Part shown: piece by piece, positions 26,640 through 34,599 of the stretch
How the letters are laid out: every line of letters begins with the position of its first letter
Position numbering within the stretch: the stretch's first letter is position 1
Assembly (NCBI GenBank): GCA_021298895.1
Contig: JAJTHK010000107.1
Coordinates: 1 to 38,076 of the forward strand
DNA: 38,076 nt
Direction: 5' to 3'
Source: Luteolibacter sp.
GTDB taxonomy: Bacteria > Verrucomicrobiota > Verrucomicrobiia > Verrucomicrobiales > Akkermansiaceae
The notes under the pieces: generated by a model
What the model saw: the letters and a program-made list of their open reading frames with translations, nothing else
Databases searched by the model: none
Told to the model about the DNA's origin: nothing
Made by a program: the position numbers and the translations under genes

Positions 26640-27470
26640 ATGAAGTGCTTTACTACAACAACTGCAGCTTTGTTTTTCGCCTCTCTCGTTGCGCGCGCCC
26701 AAGAGAGCACGGAGCTAAACCAGAAGAGTTTCCTTAAAATCGTGGAGGACGGGGGTATCATGATGTATCCGCTCGCTCTCATTTCGGTGGTAGGAGTGGT
26801 TCTGATTCTCCTCTATCTGGTGACCATTCGGCGCAATGCGGTAGTTAGTGATCGCTTCATGGATAATGCCGAGGCCATGATTCGTAAGCGCGATTTCTTA
26901 GGCTTGATTGGCTACTGCAAGAAACAAAATGAGTCGATGGCTCGGGTCACTCAGAAGACCCTCGATTTCTTTACAAAGTATCCGAGCGCATCTTTCGGCG
27001 AAGTGCGCGAAGTCGCCGAGGCAGAGGGATCGCGGCAAGCGGGTTTGTTGAGTTCACGAATCACTTATCTCGCCGATATTGGATCGATCGCTCCTATGGT
27101 CGGGTTGCTGGGAACCGTTCTCGGAATGATTAAATCCTTTATGCAAATATCCGGTGGAGATGTCCAAGGTGTCCGTCACATGGAGCTATCCGGAGGAGTT
27201 TCTGAAGCATTGATCACGACGGCAGCAGGCTTGATGATCGGTATCCCAGCTTTGGTTTTCTACTCTATATTTCGAGGCAGAGTACAAAAATACATCGCAG
27301 AACTGGAAGCTGCTTCCACTCATTTGATGGCGCTCCTGCACACTCAAGTGGAACACCAACGTCCAGTGGGAGGCGGCTTCCAAAGCTCCAGCCAGAAAAC
27401 CCGCGAAGACTACACAACCCCGGTACCTTCACTGCTCGATACCAACCGTCCTGATTTGCACGGTATTTAA
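26640..27470 (+). CDS. exbB: ExbB/TolQ/MotA-family proton-channel subunit
   Basis: Part of a proton-motive-force-driven motor with ExbD. Seen: from ATG 26640, 276 residues; a signal-like N-terminus ending VARAQE, a first membrane helix YPLALISVVGVVLILLYLV. The MotA/TolQ/ExbB domain follows, with IAPMVGLLGTVLGMIKSF and SEALITTAAGLMIGIPALVF. The extra N-terminal signal segment is common in Bacteroidetes and PVC members. Start at 26601 in the track is unsupported. No TonB, Pal or TolB gene is in the window, so Tol-like or Exb-like function cannot be decided; the context points to an envelope role with glucan synthesis and the TPR protein. Confidence 0.92.
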   Translation: MKCFTTTTAALFFASLVARAQESTELNQKSFLKIVEDGGIMMYPLALISVVGVVLILLYLVTIRRNAVVSDRFMDNAEAMIRKRDFLGLIGYCKKQNESMARVTQKTLDFFTKYPSASFGEVREVAEAEGSRQAGLLSSRITYLADIGSIAPMVGLLGTVLGMIKSFMQISGGDVQGVRHMELSGGVSEALITTAAGLMIGIPALVFYSIFRGRVQKYIAELEAASTHLMALLHTQVEHQRPVGGGFQSSSQKTREDYTTPVPSLLDTNRPDLHGI

Positions 27471-27482
27471 TTTAACTGGGCC

Positions 27483-27902
27483 ATGAAATTCCAAAGCAGA
27501 CAACCCGAACCTGCCAGCATGCAGCTAGCACCAATGATTGATATCGTGTTCTTGCTGCTCATTTTCTTCATCGTAACTTGGCAATACACGCGCGCTGAAA
27601 CAGAACTCTCCGTATCGGTTCCGACCGCACAAGGAGGTGCAGATCCACAACGCCAAATCGGTGAAATCGTCATCAATATTTTAGCTGATAGCACAATACG
27701 TGTTGAGGGAACTACGGTGGATCTTGAACAGTTATTAGAAAAGCTGGCAAAAATCGCTAAGGAATATGAAAACCAACCTGTCCGTATTCGGGGTGATGGC
27801 GGAGTTCAGTATCAACGCATTGTCGAGGTGATCGATACCTGCCAGAAAGCAGGGATCTGGAATATTTCTTTCGCGACCCAGCGCCCAACTCCTTCAAAGT
27901 AA
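27483..27902 (+). CDS. exbD: ExbD/TolR-family subunit
   Basis: Seen: 139 residues; short cytoplasmic N-terminus, a single membrane helix in APMIDIVFLLLIFFIVTW with the conserved proton-relay Asp of the family (MID), then a periplasmic domain ending ISFATQRPTPSK. It begins 12 bases after exbB and ends 6 bases before the TPR gene, so all three are surely co-transcribed. Its partner is the ExbB-like protein upstream. Confidence 0.93.
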   Translation: MKFQSRQPEPASMQLAPMIDIVFLLLIFFIVTWQYTRAETELSVSVPTAQGGADPQRQIGEIVINILADSTIRVEGTTVDLEQLLEKLAKIAKEYENQPVRIRGDGGVQYQRIVEVIDTCQKAGIWNISFATQRPTPSK

Positions 27903-27908
27903 GACGGT

Positions 27909-30305
27909 ATGCTAAAGCTTCACCTATTTCACACGCTCCGTATTCCTTGCATCTTGCTGAGTGTGGCTGTGACTGCTCATGCACAGCAGGATCCACCGCG
28001 CGCGGGAGTTGTCGAGGATGCGTTATTGGTCGATCCTGGTAATGATCTATATACCCGCGGTAAAAATATATACGATGAGGCGCAAAACAACGCGGATGCG
28101 GAAGCACGCCGCGCCTCATATCTTCGTTCCGTAGAGATATTCACCCAGTATCTCAATGAGTTTGGTAAACATGCAAACGCCGAGGCTGCATGGTGGTATT
28201 TGGGAAGCAGTTACTACCAAGTTGGTATGGCCGATGATGCGAAGCGCTGTTTTTCAACACTGCTTAATGGATATGGTGAAGGCAAATATGCAGCAGTTGC
28301 TGCTTACACCATGGCTTTGGATCATTACAACAAGCGTGAATATGCATTTGCTGCGCCTCTTTTTGAAAAATTTTCAAAAAATGGATCGCGTCCTGAGGAT
28401 AAATCCAAAGGTAAATTGTTGTCTGGAAACTGCTACCGTCTTAATAACAGGGATCGTGATGCGATGAAGGCTTTCCAAGAAGTCATCGATGACCCCCAAG
28501 GGGTTGCTTTGCATGATCAGGCTCGCCTTTATCTCGGTCATGTCACATTTAAACAGGGTAAAGCAAGTGATGCGCTAAAGCTCTTTGAAGAGGTCGCTAA
28601 ATCTAAAGGCGATGAAAAAATTCGCGCAGAGGCTTCACTTCATGCTGCGATCACTGCAACCAAGCTTGGGAATTCTGAGCTCGCGGAAACCTATCTGCTT
28701 ATCGTGTTAGAAAAGCCAGGCATGGAATCCGCCAGACCGGATGCCCAAATCGCATTGATGGAAAATTATTATGCGGCGAAAAAATATAAAGAGATTGTCG
28801 AGGTTTACAAAAAAAGCACCCTGAAGGCGGAGGGCGAAAAAGAAGCTATGAGACTAATGGTTGCAGCTCGTGCCATGCTACAGCTCAAACAGGTTTCAGA
28901 GGCTAGTAAGTTGTTTCGAGAAATCGAGCGAGCCGTCCCGCCTGAGCATGACCTTGCTTTCCAAGCAGCCTATTATCGCCTGAATTGTTTTTTCCAAATC
29001 GAGGGTACCTATGTCACCGAACAGGTGGATGCATTTCTTGAAATTTACGAAAAAAAGCGTCCTAACGACACCCGCATCCATACCGCGTTGCTGATCAAGG
29101 CCGAGACCTTTTTTTCAAAAAACAAAATCCCTGCCGCCGCCGAGGTCTTTGCGAAAATTGATCCGAAATTACTCACCGAGTCCAATCGCCCCGGATTTCT
29201 TTATCAACGTGGTTGGTGCCTTGCCGAAGCAGGAGATAAACAAGGATCGATCAAATCGCTCAGTGAATTTATCGGCCAATATCCCAAAGATGAACGGGTT
29301 CATCACGCCCTGGTGAAACGCGCCAAATCCTATGTTGAGATGGGCGAGCCAGGGAAAGCGATCGTTGATTACGATCTCGTCGCCTCAGCAAAAGATGCTC
29401 CTGCGGATCTTGTTTCACTCGCATGGTTGGAGTCTGCCCGCGCACGTCGAAAAGAGGGGAATATCGAAAACATGATCGTCCGTTACAAGGGATTGTTAGA
29501 AGTCAAGGAACTCAGCGAGAACCTGCAATCCGAGGCGAAATATTGGATAGGCTGGGGAATGGTGAAAACCAATCAACCTAAAGATGCCGTTACGTTTCTC
29601 AATGAGGCTCGTAAGCTACGTAAAGATGCCTATGGCAAACACGCCGGCTTGCTGTTGGCCTTGTCCCATTTTACCGCACAGGACCCCACCCAGCTCTCTG
29701 CGGAGATCGAACTCGCGATCGAAGGCGATTATGCAAAAGAAATCCCTGCTCAAGCGCTTCAATGGGCAGGTATGCAGGCATATAATGGTAAAGATTACAA
29801 ATCAGCTGCGAAGTTTCTTAGCCTTACAGCAAACGACAAGGAACCCCGCACCACGCCAAAAGAGGTATGGCGCTATTTGGTGAAATCCCGCATTGAGATC
29901 AAACAAGCGAATGAGGCGCTCACCGCCGTCGGACATGTTTTGGAAGTGGAAGATCAACCAGCATGGAAAGCAGATGGTCTGCTCGATCAAGCGCGTGCTT
30001 ATTATCAACTCAAACAGCTTGATGAATCCAGAAAGTCAACAGACGCAGGCCTTGTCCTCAATCCTCAAGGCCGAACTTCTGCGGGATTGCGCATTGTCTC
30101 AGGCGATCTACATGTTCAAAAAGAAAACTACGGCGCAGCAGCTGCGGATTATCTCTATGTGATTCAGTTTAGCGAGGATCCCGATCTCAAACCTCTCGCC
30201 ATTCATCAATATATTATCCTGTTAGAAAAACAAGGTAAGGCCGAAGAGGCTGGAAAATACAAAACCCAGCTTAAGACAGAGTTTTCCGAGTGGAAAGCGC
30301 CGTAG
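27909..30305 (+). CDS. Secreted tetratricopeptide-repeat protein
   Basis: Seen: 798 residues; signal peptide MLKLHLFHTLRIPCILLSVAVTAHAQ. The rest is almost entirely TPR-like helical pairs (AWWYLGSSYYQVGMADDAKR, DQARLYLGHVTFKQGKASDA, LYQRGWCLAEAGDKQGSI and others). Known: TPR proteins encoded next to exbB/exbD or tolQ/tolR usually act as periplasmic scaffolds, as CpoB does with the Tol system in E. coli. Inference: it recruits partners to the ExbBD-like motor. It is 6 bases downstream of exbD and is the last gene of the opgG operon; no clear terminator follows. Confidence 0.88.
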   Translation: MLKLHLFHTLRIPCILLSVAVTAHAQQDPPRAGVVEDALLVDPGNDLYTRGKNIYDEAQNNADAEARRASYLRSVEIFTQYLNEFGKHANAEAAWWYLGSSYYQVGMADDAKRCFSTLLNGYGEGKYAAVAAYTMALDHYNKREYAFAAPLFEKFSKNGSRPEDKSKGKLLSGNCYRLNNRDRDAMKAFQEVIDDPQGVALHDQARLYLGHVTFKQGKASDALKLFEEVAKSKGDEKIRAEASLHAAITATKLGNSELAETYLLIVLEKPGMESARPDAQIALMENYYAAKKYKEIVEVYKKSTLKAEGEKEAMRLMVAARAMLQLKQVSEASKLFREIERAVPPEHDLAFQAAYYRLNCFFQIEGTYVTEQVDAFLEIYEKKRPNDTRIHTALLIKAETFFSKNKIPAAAEVFAKIDPKLLTESNRPGFLYQRGWCLAEAGDKQGSIKSLSEFIGQYPKDERVHHALVKRAKSYVEMGEPGKAIVDYDLVASAKDAPADLVSLAWLESARARRKEGNIENMIVRYKGLLEVKELSENLQSEAKYWIGWGMVKTNQPKDAVTFLNEARKLRKDAYGKHAGLLLALSHFTAQDPTQLSAEIELAIEGDYAKEIPAQALQWAGMQAYNGKDYKSAAKFLSLTANDKEPRTTPKEVWRYLVKSRIEIKQANEALTAVGHVLEVEDQPAWKADGLLDQARAYYQLKQLDESRKSTDAGLVLNPQGRTSAGLRIVSGDLHVQKENYGAAAADYLYVIQFSEDPDLKPLAIHQYIILLEKQGKAEEAGKYKTQLKTEFSEWKAP

Positions 30306-30682
30306 TCAATTGACATGTGATCATAACGACCTCTGCCTAGCTCAGTGATTTTTCGAAATTGGTTGAAAGCGTCACGCTGATTAGCGGATTTCCGCTAGCC
30401 AAATTGCGTAGGTGAGGCGAGGAGACACCTGCTGTTTCTGCGCGCTATGATGTAAGAAGATGACTGCTTGCTGAAAGTTGATGAATAAGACGCCGGCGAG
30501 ATATTGTGTTAGAAAAAAGCCAGAGATCTTTTGAACCCATAGGGGATAGGTTTGCCTTTAAAAGTTTCATTCAATTAAATTTTTTCACATCTTTTATGTA
30601 TGTAAATCTGCATTAATCCATAATTTAGCTGGGAATTTTATTCAAATGACGAAAAGTAACAGCAATACCCAAGGTAATATAA
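30306..30682. other. Intergenic region with no gene seen
   Basis: This gap contains a small perfect hairpin, TAGCGGA/TCCGCTA (30382-30397), a TGTTAG word at 30507 outside any gene, and an AT-rich tract before the next start. No RNA gene or convincing terminator was found. Confidence 0.6.
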
Positions 30683-32074
30683 ATGAGCTCTGGAGATCAA
30701 ATGGATGAGCAAATGCGGCAGGTCTTGGTGGCTGGTTCGGCCACGGTTCTTGCTGCCGCCGCCGTAATCCCTCAGCAAGATAGTCTTCACGGTGAGATTG
30801 CTATGTGCGAGGCTGCCGCTGCACGTGGCTATTTTCTTCCCGATGAGGATGAATGGGTGAAACTACGATATTCGCAGTATCTGGGTTTGCGTGCTTCGTT
30901 GCTCGCTACGATTGAGGAACTCGGAGTAATCGCTGGAGCTGGTCGCGTGGAATGGAATTCACGCCAGCCCTTGTTTGCAACCGCTTTCGCTGCGGCGTGC
31001 ATCTTGATGCGCGCAAACCGTTTCATTGTTGATCTTGCCTCGAAACATTCCGTGCTTTGGAAAAAACTCGATGAAGAGGATATCATGTGCGGGATACCTA
31101 GAAAATCATTTACCACCATTTATCAGGCGCTGACCTCGCCGCGTAATCAATTACGCTTTCTCAATGCGGTGGATCATTATAGCAAGCAACGCGATAAAAT
31201 CTTTGCGTTAGCAAACGATTCGGACATGAAGCCAATCGTTGATTTGTTAGAAAAAGAAGAGCCGTTCATTGAAAAGAGCCGTCGAGAAGTCGTGAAGCGC
31301 CGAATCTCTTATCGCTGGTTTTCGTTTCTCAGGAGTCATCGCTCCGCATGGAAAAATGTGATGCGCGGAATGTTTGAGGTATCTGGGCGTGCAGTCTCTG
31401 AGTTGCGTCAACCCGGGATCAAAGCTATGGGTGCGCCCAAGCGCATTGATGCCGATTTACAAAAAGAAATTTTAAAACTTGTGCAGCCTGGGGATGTGTT
31501 TGTTACGCGTCATGACGATGCGATGAGTAATTTGTTCCTTCCAGGTTTTTGGCCACATGCTGCCTTGTTTTTAGGCAAGACTCCAAACTCGACTCTAGAT
31601 TGGGGTGAATTACCATCTGCTGATGAGTATGGTGCTTGGTTTCTCGAATCCAAAAAAGACGGTGTCAAAGTCCGCCCCTCGAGCGAAACCCTAGCACTTG
31701 ATGCCTTGGTCGTCCTGCGACCGCCTTTGCTCGGCCCTGACCTTCAACGTGGACTCCAGCGTGCCTTGACTCATCGTGGTAAACCCTACGATTTCCTCTT
31801 TGATTTTCGGACCGCAGACCGCCTCGTCTGTACCGAGGTGATTTACCGCGGCTTTCACGGGATTTCCCCATGCCATTTTCAGCTTAGGGAGGTGGGTGGT
31901 AGACTTTGCCTGCCGGCCGAGGAATTTATCGACCAAGCTCTAGACATCGGCTTCCAACTCATCCTTACCGCTGGCCTAGAAGGGGATGTCCTTCTTACCG
32001 GACCTGATGCAGAAAGGGCATTTCGCGCTACGCGCCCTGCTCGAGCTATGGCTGTGCTAGCAACCAGTTCATGA
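30683..32074 (+). CDS. Permuted papain-like (NlpC/P60, YiiX-like) amidase fused to an unrecognised N-terminal domain
   Basis: Seen: 463 residues. From about residue 255 there is a permuted papain-fold enzyme of the YiiX/NlpC-P60 kind. VQPGDVFVTRH leads into the strand with WPHAALFLG (His 292), and after an insert RLVCTEVIYRGF holds the nucleophile Cys 383; the His-before-Cys order is the mark of the permuted group. Known: such enzymes cleave amide or ester bonds of lipids or peptidoglycan stems. The first 250 residues are helical, without signal peptide or clear homology that I can name. The gene is alone, with AT-rich DNA before it and no SD. Substrate unknown. Confidence 0.8.
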   Translation: MSSGDQMDEQMRQVLVAGSATVLAAAAVIPQQDSLHGEIAMCEAAAARGYFLPDEDEWVKLRYSQYLGLRASLLATIEELGVIAGAGRVEWNSRQPLFATAFAAACILMRANRFIVDLASKHSVLWKKLDEEDIMCGIPRKSFTTIYQALTSPRNQLRFLNAVDHYSKQRDKIFALANDSDMKPIVDLLEKEEPFIEKSRREVVKRRISYRWFSFLRSHRSAWKNVMRGMFEVSGRAVSELRQPGIKAMGAPKRIDADLQKEILKLVQPGDVFVTRHDDAMSNLFLPGFWPHAALFLGKTPNSTLDWGELPSADEYGAWFLESKKDGVKVRPSSETLALDALVVLRPPLLGPDLQRGLQRALTHRGKPYDFLFDFRTADRLVCTEVIYRGFHGISPCHFQLREVGGRLCLPAEEFIDQALDIGFQLILTAGLEGDVLLTGPDAERAFRATRPARAMAVLATSS

Positions 32075-32323
32075 GTGAGCATTGATAGCGATTTGGGGAG
32101 ACACTTTCAATAGTATCCAATGAACAAAACAGATGAAGTGGCTTATATACAAGCCGAGAAAAAAGATTAGCACGACGTTCCAACTGCCGAAGTGATAAAC
32201 GTATAAAAATACACAAATACCCGCGGGAGCTTCGGTATAAAGCATTCCAAATGCGCATCGAAGAGAAGCGTAATCAAGCTGAGATGAAGCATTGCTCGAT
32301 ATGTCAATCAATACCCTCAACAA
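32069..32323 (-). pseudogene. Possible relic of a steroid 5-alpha-reductase-like membrane protein
   Basis: The minus-strand frame reads FGMLYTEAPAGICVFLYVY and then FFLGLYISHFICFVHWILL. This recalls the GW..ME.P...F...Y then ALW.LHY..R segment of 3-oxo-5-alpha-steroid 4-dehydrogenase/DUF1295-type membrane proteins. Only about 84 codons survive, with no proper start and an early end. It may be a decayed fragment; the likeness is by eye and could be chance for hydrophobic sequence. The rest of 32075-32532 holds no gene I can support. Confidence 0.35.
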
Positions 32324-32532
32324 CTGGTTGATGAATTATCCTAGAGTTAAGTCATGATCAGAAATTATACGCATCAATCAATTCAAGTGCCGATACTATT
32401 CTAACAGAAATAGGTAATAGCGAAATCGAAGGTGTATGTATTCCATTCCCACGCACCGTTAGGATGCAAAACTAATGGGCGGAACAGGCACCTAAATTCT
32501 TCCGTGTTACGGTGGGTTAGAATGGAAATGAT

Positions 32533-32985
32533 CTATTCGTTATCACCAGCAGGAATTACCAAAGTTGGTATGATAGATTTTCTAACCATTCCATCGGCGA
32601 CGCTACCGAGGATGAGTGAGGCGATGACGCTGTGACCATGCGATCCGATGATGACGAGGTCGGCACCGATTTCTTTGATTTTGACTTCGAGCTCGAACAA
32701 CGGGCTGCCATCGGCTAGGTGAGCGGTTGGTTTGAATTGAGGCGTGCTGATCCCATCAGCGACATCATCGAGTGCCTTTTGCGCGCGCTTGCGTGACTCT
32801 AGGTGAAATTCATGAATGGCGGGAAACTCGCTCGGGCTTAATCCGTATGCGGTATAAGTCGGCTCGGGCTCAATCACATGGAGCAAGTGTAGTTCCGCCC
32901 CAAAAGCTTTAGCGATCTCAGTGGCAGCTGACAATACAGCGGATGTGGCGTTGGAAAAATCAATAGCGGCGATTATCTTTTTCAT
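32533..32985 (-). CDS. Universal stress protein, UspA family
   Basis: Seen: 150 residues starting MKKIIAAIDFSNATSAVLSAA, with the ATP-binding type signature GSHGHS followed by nine residues and GSVADGMVRKSIIPTLVIP. Known: proteins with this G2xG9xG(S/T) signature bind ATP and are made in growth arrest or stress. It is a single-domain form. Upstream on the same strand, a -10-like TATACAAT and four 11-bp direct repeats lie within 100 bases of the start. GAGG one base before the ATG is too close to be a good SD. Confidence 0.93.
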   Translation of the reverse strand: MKKIIAAIDFSNATSAVLSAATEIAKAFGAELHLLHVIEPEPTYTAYGLSPSEFPAIHEFHLESRKRAQKALDDVADGISTPQFKPTAHLADGSPLFELEVKIKEIGADLVIIGSHGHSVIASLILGSVADGMVRKSIIPTLVIPAGDNE

Positions 32986-33023
32986 ACCTCACTATGATCA
33001 CATATTATGATACTGAAAAGCCA

Positions 33024-33031
33024 ATTGTATA
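33024..33031 (-). promoter_or_regulatory. Putative -10 element of uspA
   Basis: TATACAAT on the minus strand, about 40 bases before the uspA ATG. No good TTGACA sits 17 bases upstream; that place is filled by the 11-bp tandem array, as in activator-dependent promoters. Confidence 0.4.
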
Positions 33032-33035
33032 CCTG

Positions 33036-33079
33036 ACAGTCTCTCTACAGTCTCTCTACAGTCTCTCTACAGTCTCTCT
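33036..33079. repeat. Four perfect 11-bp tandem repeats (ACAGTCTCTCT)n
   Basis: ACAGTCTCTCT occurs four times head to tail. Read on the uspA strand it is CTGTAGAGAGA with an 11-base period, ending CTGTCAGG next to the -10-like box. One unit equals about one helical turn. Confidence 0.95.
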
Positions 33080-33135
33080 TACGATGATCCCTTGTAAGAG
33101 TTCCCTAATCTGGAACGGATTGAAACTGGGAAGCT

Positions 33136-34593
33136 CTAAGCAAATACTTCTTTGATGATTTTGGCAGGCTCCACCCCAGTGAGGCGTTGGTCGAGACCTT
33201 GGAATTTGTAGGTCATGCGTTCGTGGTCGATGCCGAGGGCGTGGAGGATGGTGGCGTGGAGGTCGCGGATGTGGACGGGGTTTTTGACGATGTTGTAGCT
33301 CATATCATCGGTTTCACCGTAGACTTGGCCGCCTTTGATGCCGCCGCCTGCCATCCAGATGCTGAAGCAACGAGGATGGTGATCGCGCCCGTAGTTGGTT
33401 TCCGAGAGGGCGCCTTGAGAGTAAACCGTGCGACCGAATTCACCACCCCATATAACGAGGGTGTCTTCTAACATTCCGCGCTGTTTGAGATCCTGGATGA
33501 GGCCGTAGCAGCCTTGATCGACGTCTTTACATTGCGAAGAGAGGTCGCGAGGGAGGTCGCCGTGTTGGTCCCAACCTCGGTGGAAAATTTGGACAAAGCG
33601 CACGCCGCGTTCGAGCAAGCGACGAGCCATGAGAGCGGAGTTGGCGAAGGTGCCACGGGTTTTGCTGTCATCTCCGTAGAGTTTATAGATGTGTTCGGCT
33701 TCGCCCGAGAGATCGGCAAGTTCAGGGACCGAGCGTTGCATGCGATAAGCCATCTCGTATTGTTGCATGCGATTTTGGATTTCAGGGTCCTTGATAGCTT
33801 CGTAGGATTTCTGATTAAGTTTTCCTAATCCATCTAACATGCTGCGGCGTAGTTCGCGAGGGACGCCGGGGGAGTCTTTGAGGAAGAGCACGGGATCGCC
33901 GAGTGAGCGGAGTGCGACGCCTGCGTATTTTCCTGGTAGATAAGCGGAGCCCCAGAGTCTGGAGGAGATGGCTTGTACGTTGGAAAAGGGCGAGGTATGC
34001 TTGGCGTGAAGGACGACGAAGGATGGTAAATCCTCGTTCATCGAGCCGAGGCCGTAAGATAGCCATGATCCGAGCGATGCTTTGCCATTGACCATGGAGC
34101 CGGTGCAGATGAGTTGGTTGGCGGGTTCGTGGTTGATCGCATCCGTGTGCATGGATTTGATGATGCAGATATCATCCGCCATTTTTCCATGCCATGGCAG
34201 GGCATCGCTGATCCATGCGCCGGATTGGCCATACTGATTGAATTTAAAAGTGGATGGGGCGAGAGGGAATGCGGCTTGTCCGGAGGTCATACCTGTTAGA
34301 CGTTCGCCTTCTTTAGCGAGGTAGGTTTTGAGATCCTCTTTGAAACGTTTTTTGAGCTCGGGTTTGTAGTCGAAGGTATCCAGCTGCGAAGGCGCGCCGA
34401 TGAGGGAAATATAAATGGCGCGTTTGGCTTTCGGGGCAAACTGTGGGATGGACATGTTGCCCATGGGTTTGGCGGCTGCCATGCCTTCTTGATTGAGCAA
34501 GGACGCCATTGCGGCGACGCCGAGACCAGTTCCGGTTTTGCGGAAGAACTGACGGCGGGTGTAGGCTTCGTTGTAAAGGTCGAGTGGATTCAT
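33136..34593 (-). CDS. DUF1501 protein (sulfatase/alkaline-phosphatase-fold), Tat-exported
   Basis: Seen: 485 residues; a twin-arginine signal [10 protein letters not shown] at 12-21 followed by a hydrophobic stretch GVAAMASLL. Then come the DUF1501 blocks: [42 protein letters not shown] and [17 protein letters not shown]. Known: DUF1501 proteins are numerous in Planctomycetes and Verrucomicrobia, have an alkaline-phosphatase-like fold, and are almost always encoded next to a PSCyt1/DUF1549/DUF1553 gene; the reaction is not known. Here it starts 6 bases after the stop of that partner. Confidence 0.93.
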   Translation of the reverse strand: MNPLDLYNEAYTRRQFFRKTGTGLGVAAMASLLNQEGMAAAKPMGNMSIPQFAPKAKRAIYISLIGAPSQLDTFDYKPELKKRFKEDLKTYLAKEGERLTGMTSGQAAFPLAPSTFKFNQYGQSGAWISDALPWHGKMADDICIIKSMHTDAINHEPANQLICTGSMVNGKASLGSWLSYGLGSMNEDLPSFVVLHAKHTSPFSNVQAISSRLWGSAYLPGKYAGVALRSLGDPVLFLKDSPGVPRELRRSMLDGLGKLNQKSYEAIKDPEIQNRMQQYEMAYRMQRSVPELADLSGEAEHIYKLYGDDSKTRGTFANSALMARRLLERGVRFVQIFHRGWDQHGDLPRDLSSQCKDVDQGCYGLIQDLKQRGMLEDTLVIWGGEFGRTVYSQGALSETNYGRDHHPRCFSIWMAGGGIKGGQVYGETDDMSYNIVKNPVHIRDLHATILHALGIDHERMTYKFQGLDQRLTGVEPAKIIKEVFA

Positions 34594-34599
34594 CGTCGT

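Noticed and set aside
30306-30682. Possible tRNA or small RNA in the gap
   Set aside because: No cloverleaf, T-arm sequence or strong terminator could be found; only a 7-bp hairpin.
33036-33079. Possible CRISPR array
   Set aside because: The units are 11 bp and contiguous without spacers, and there are no cas genes.
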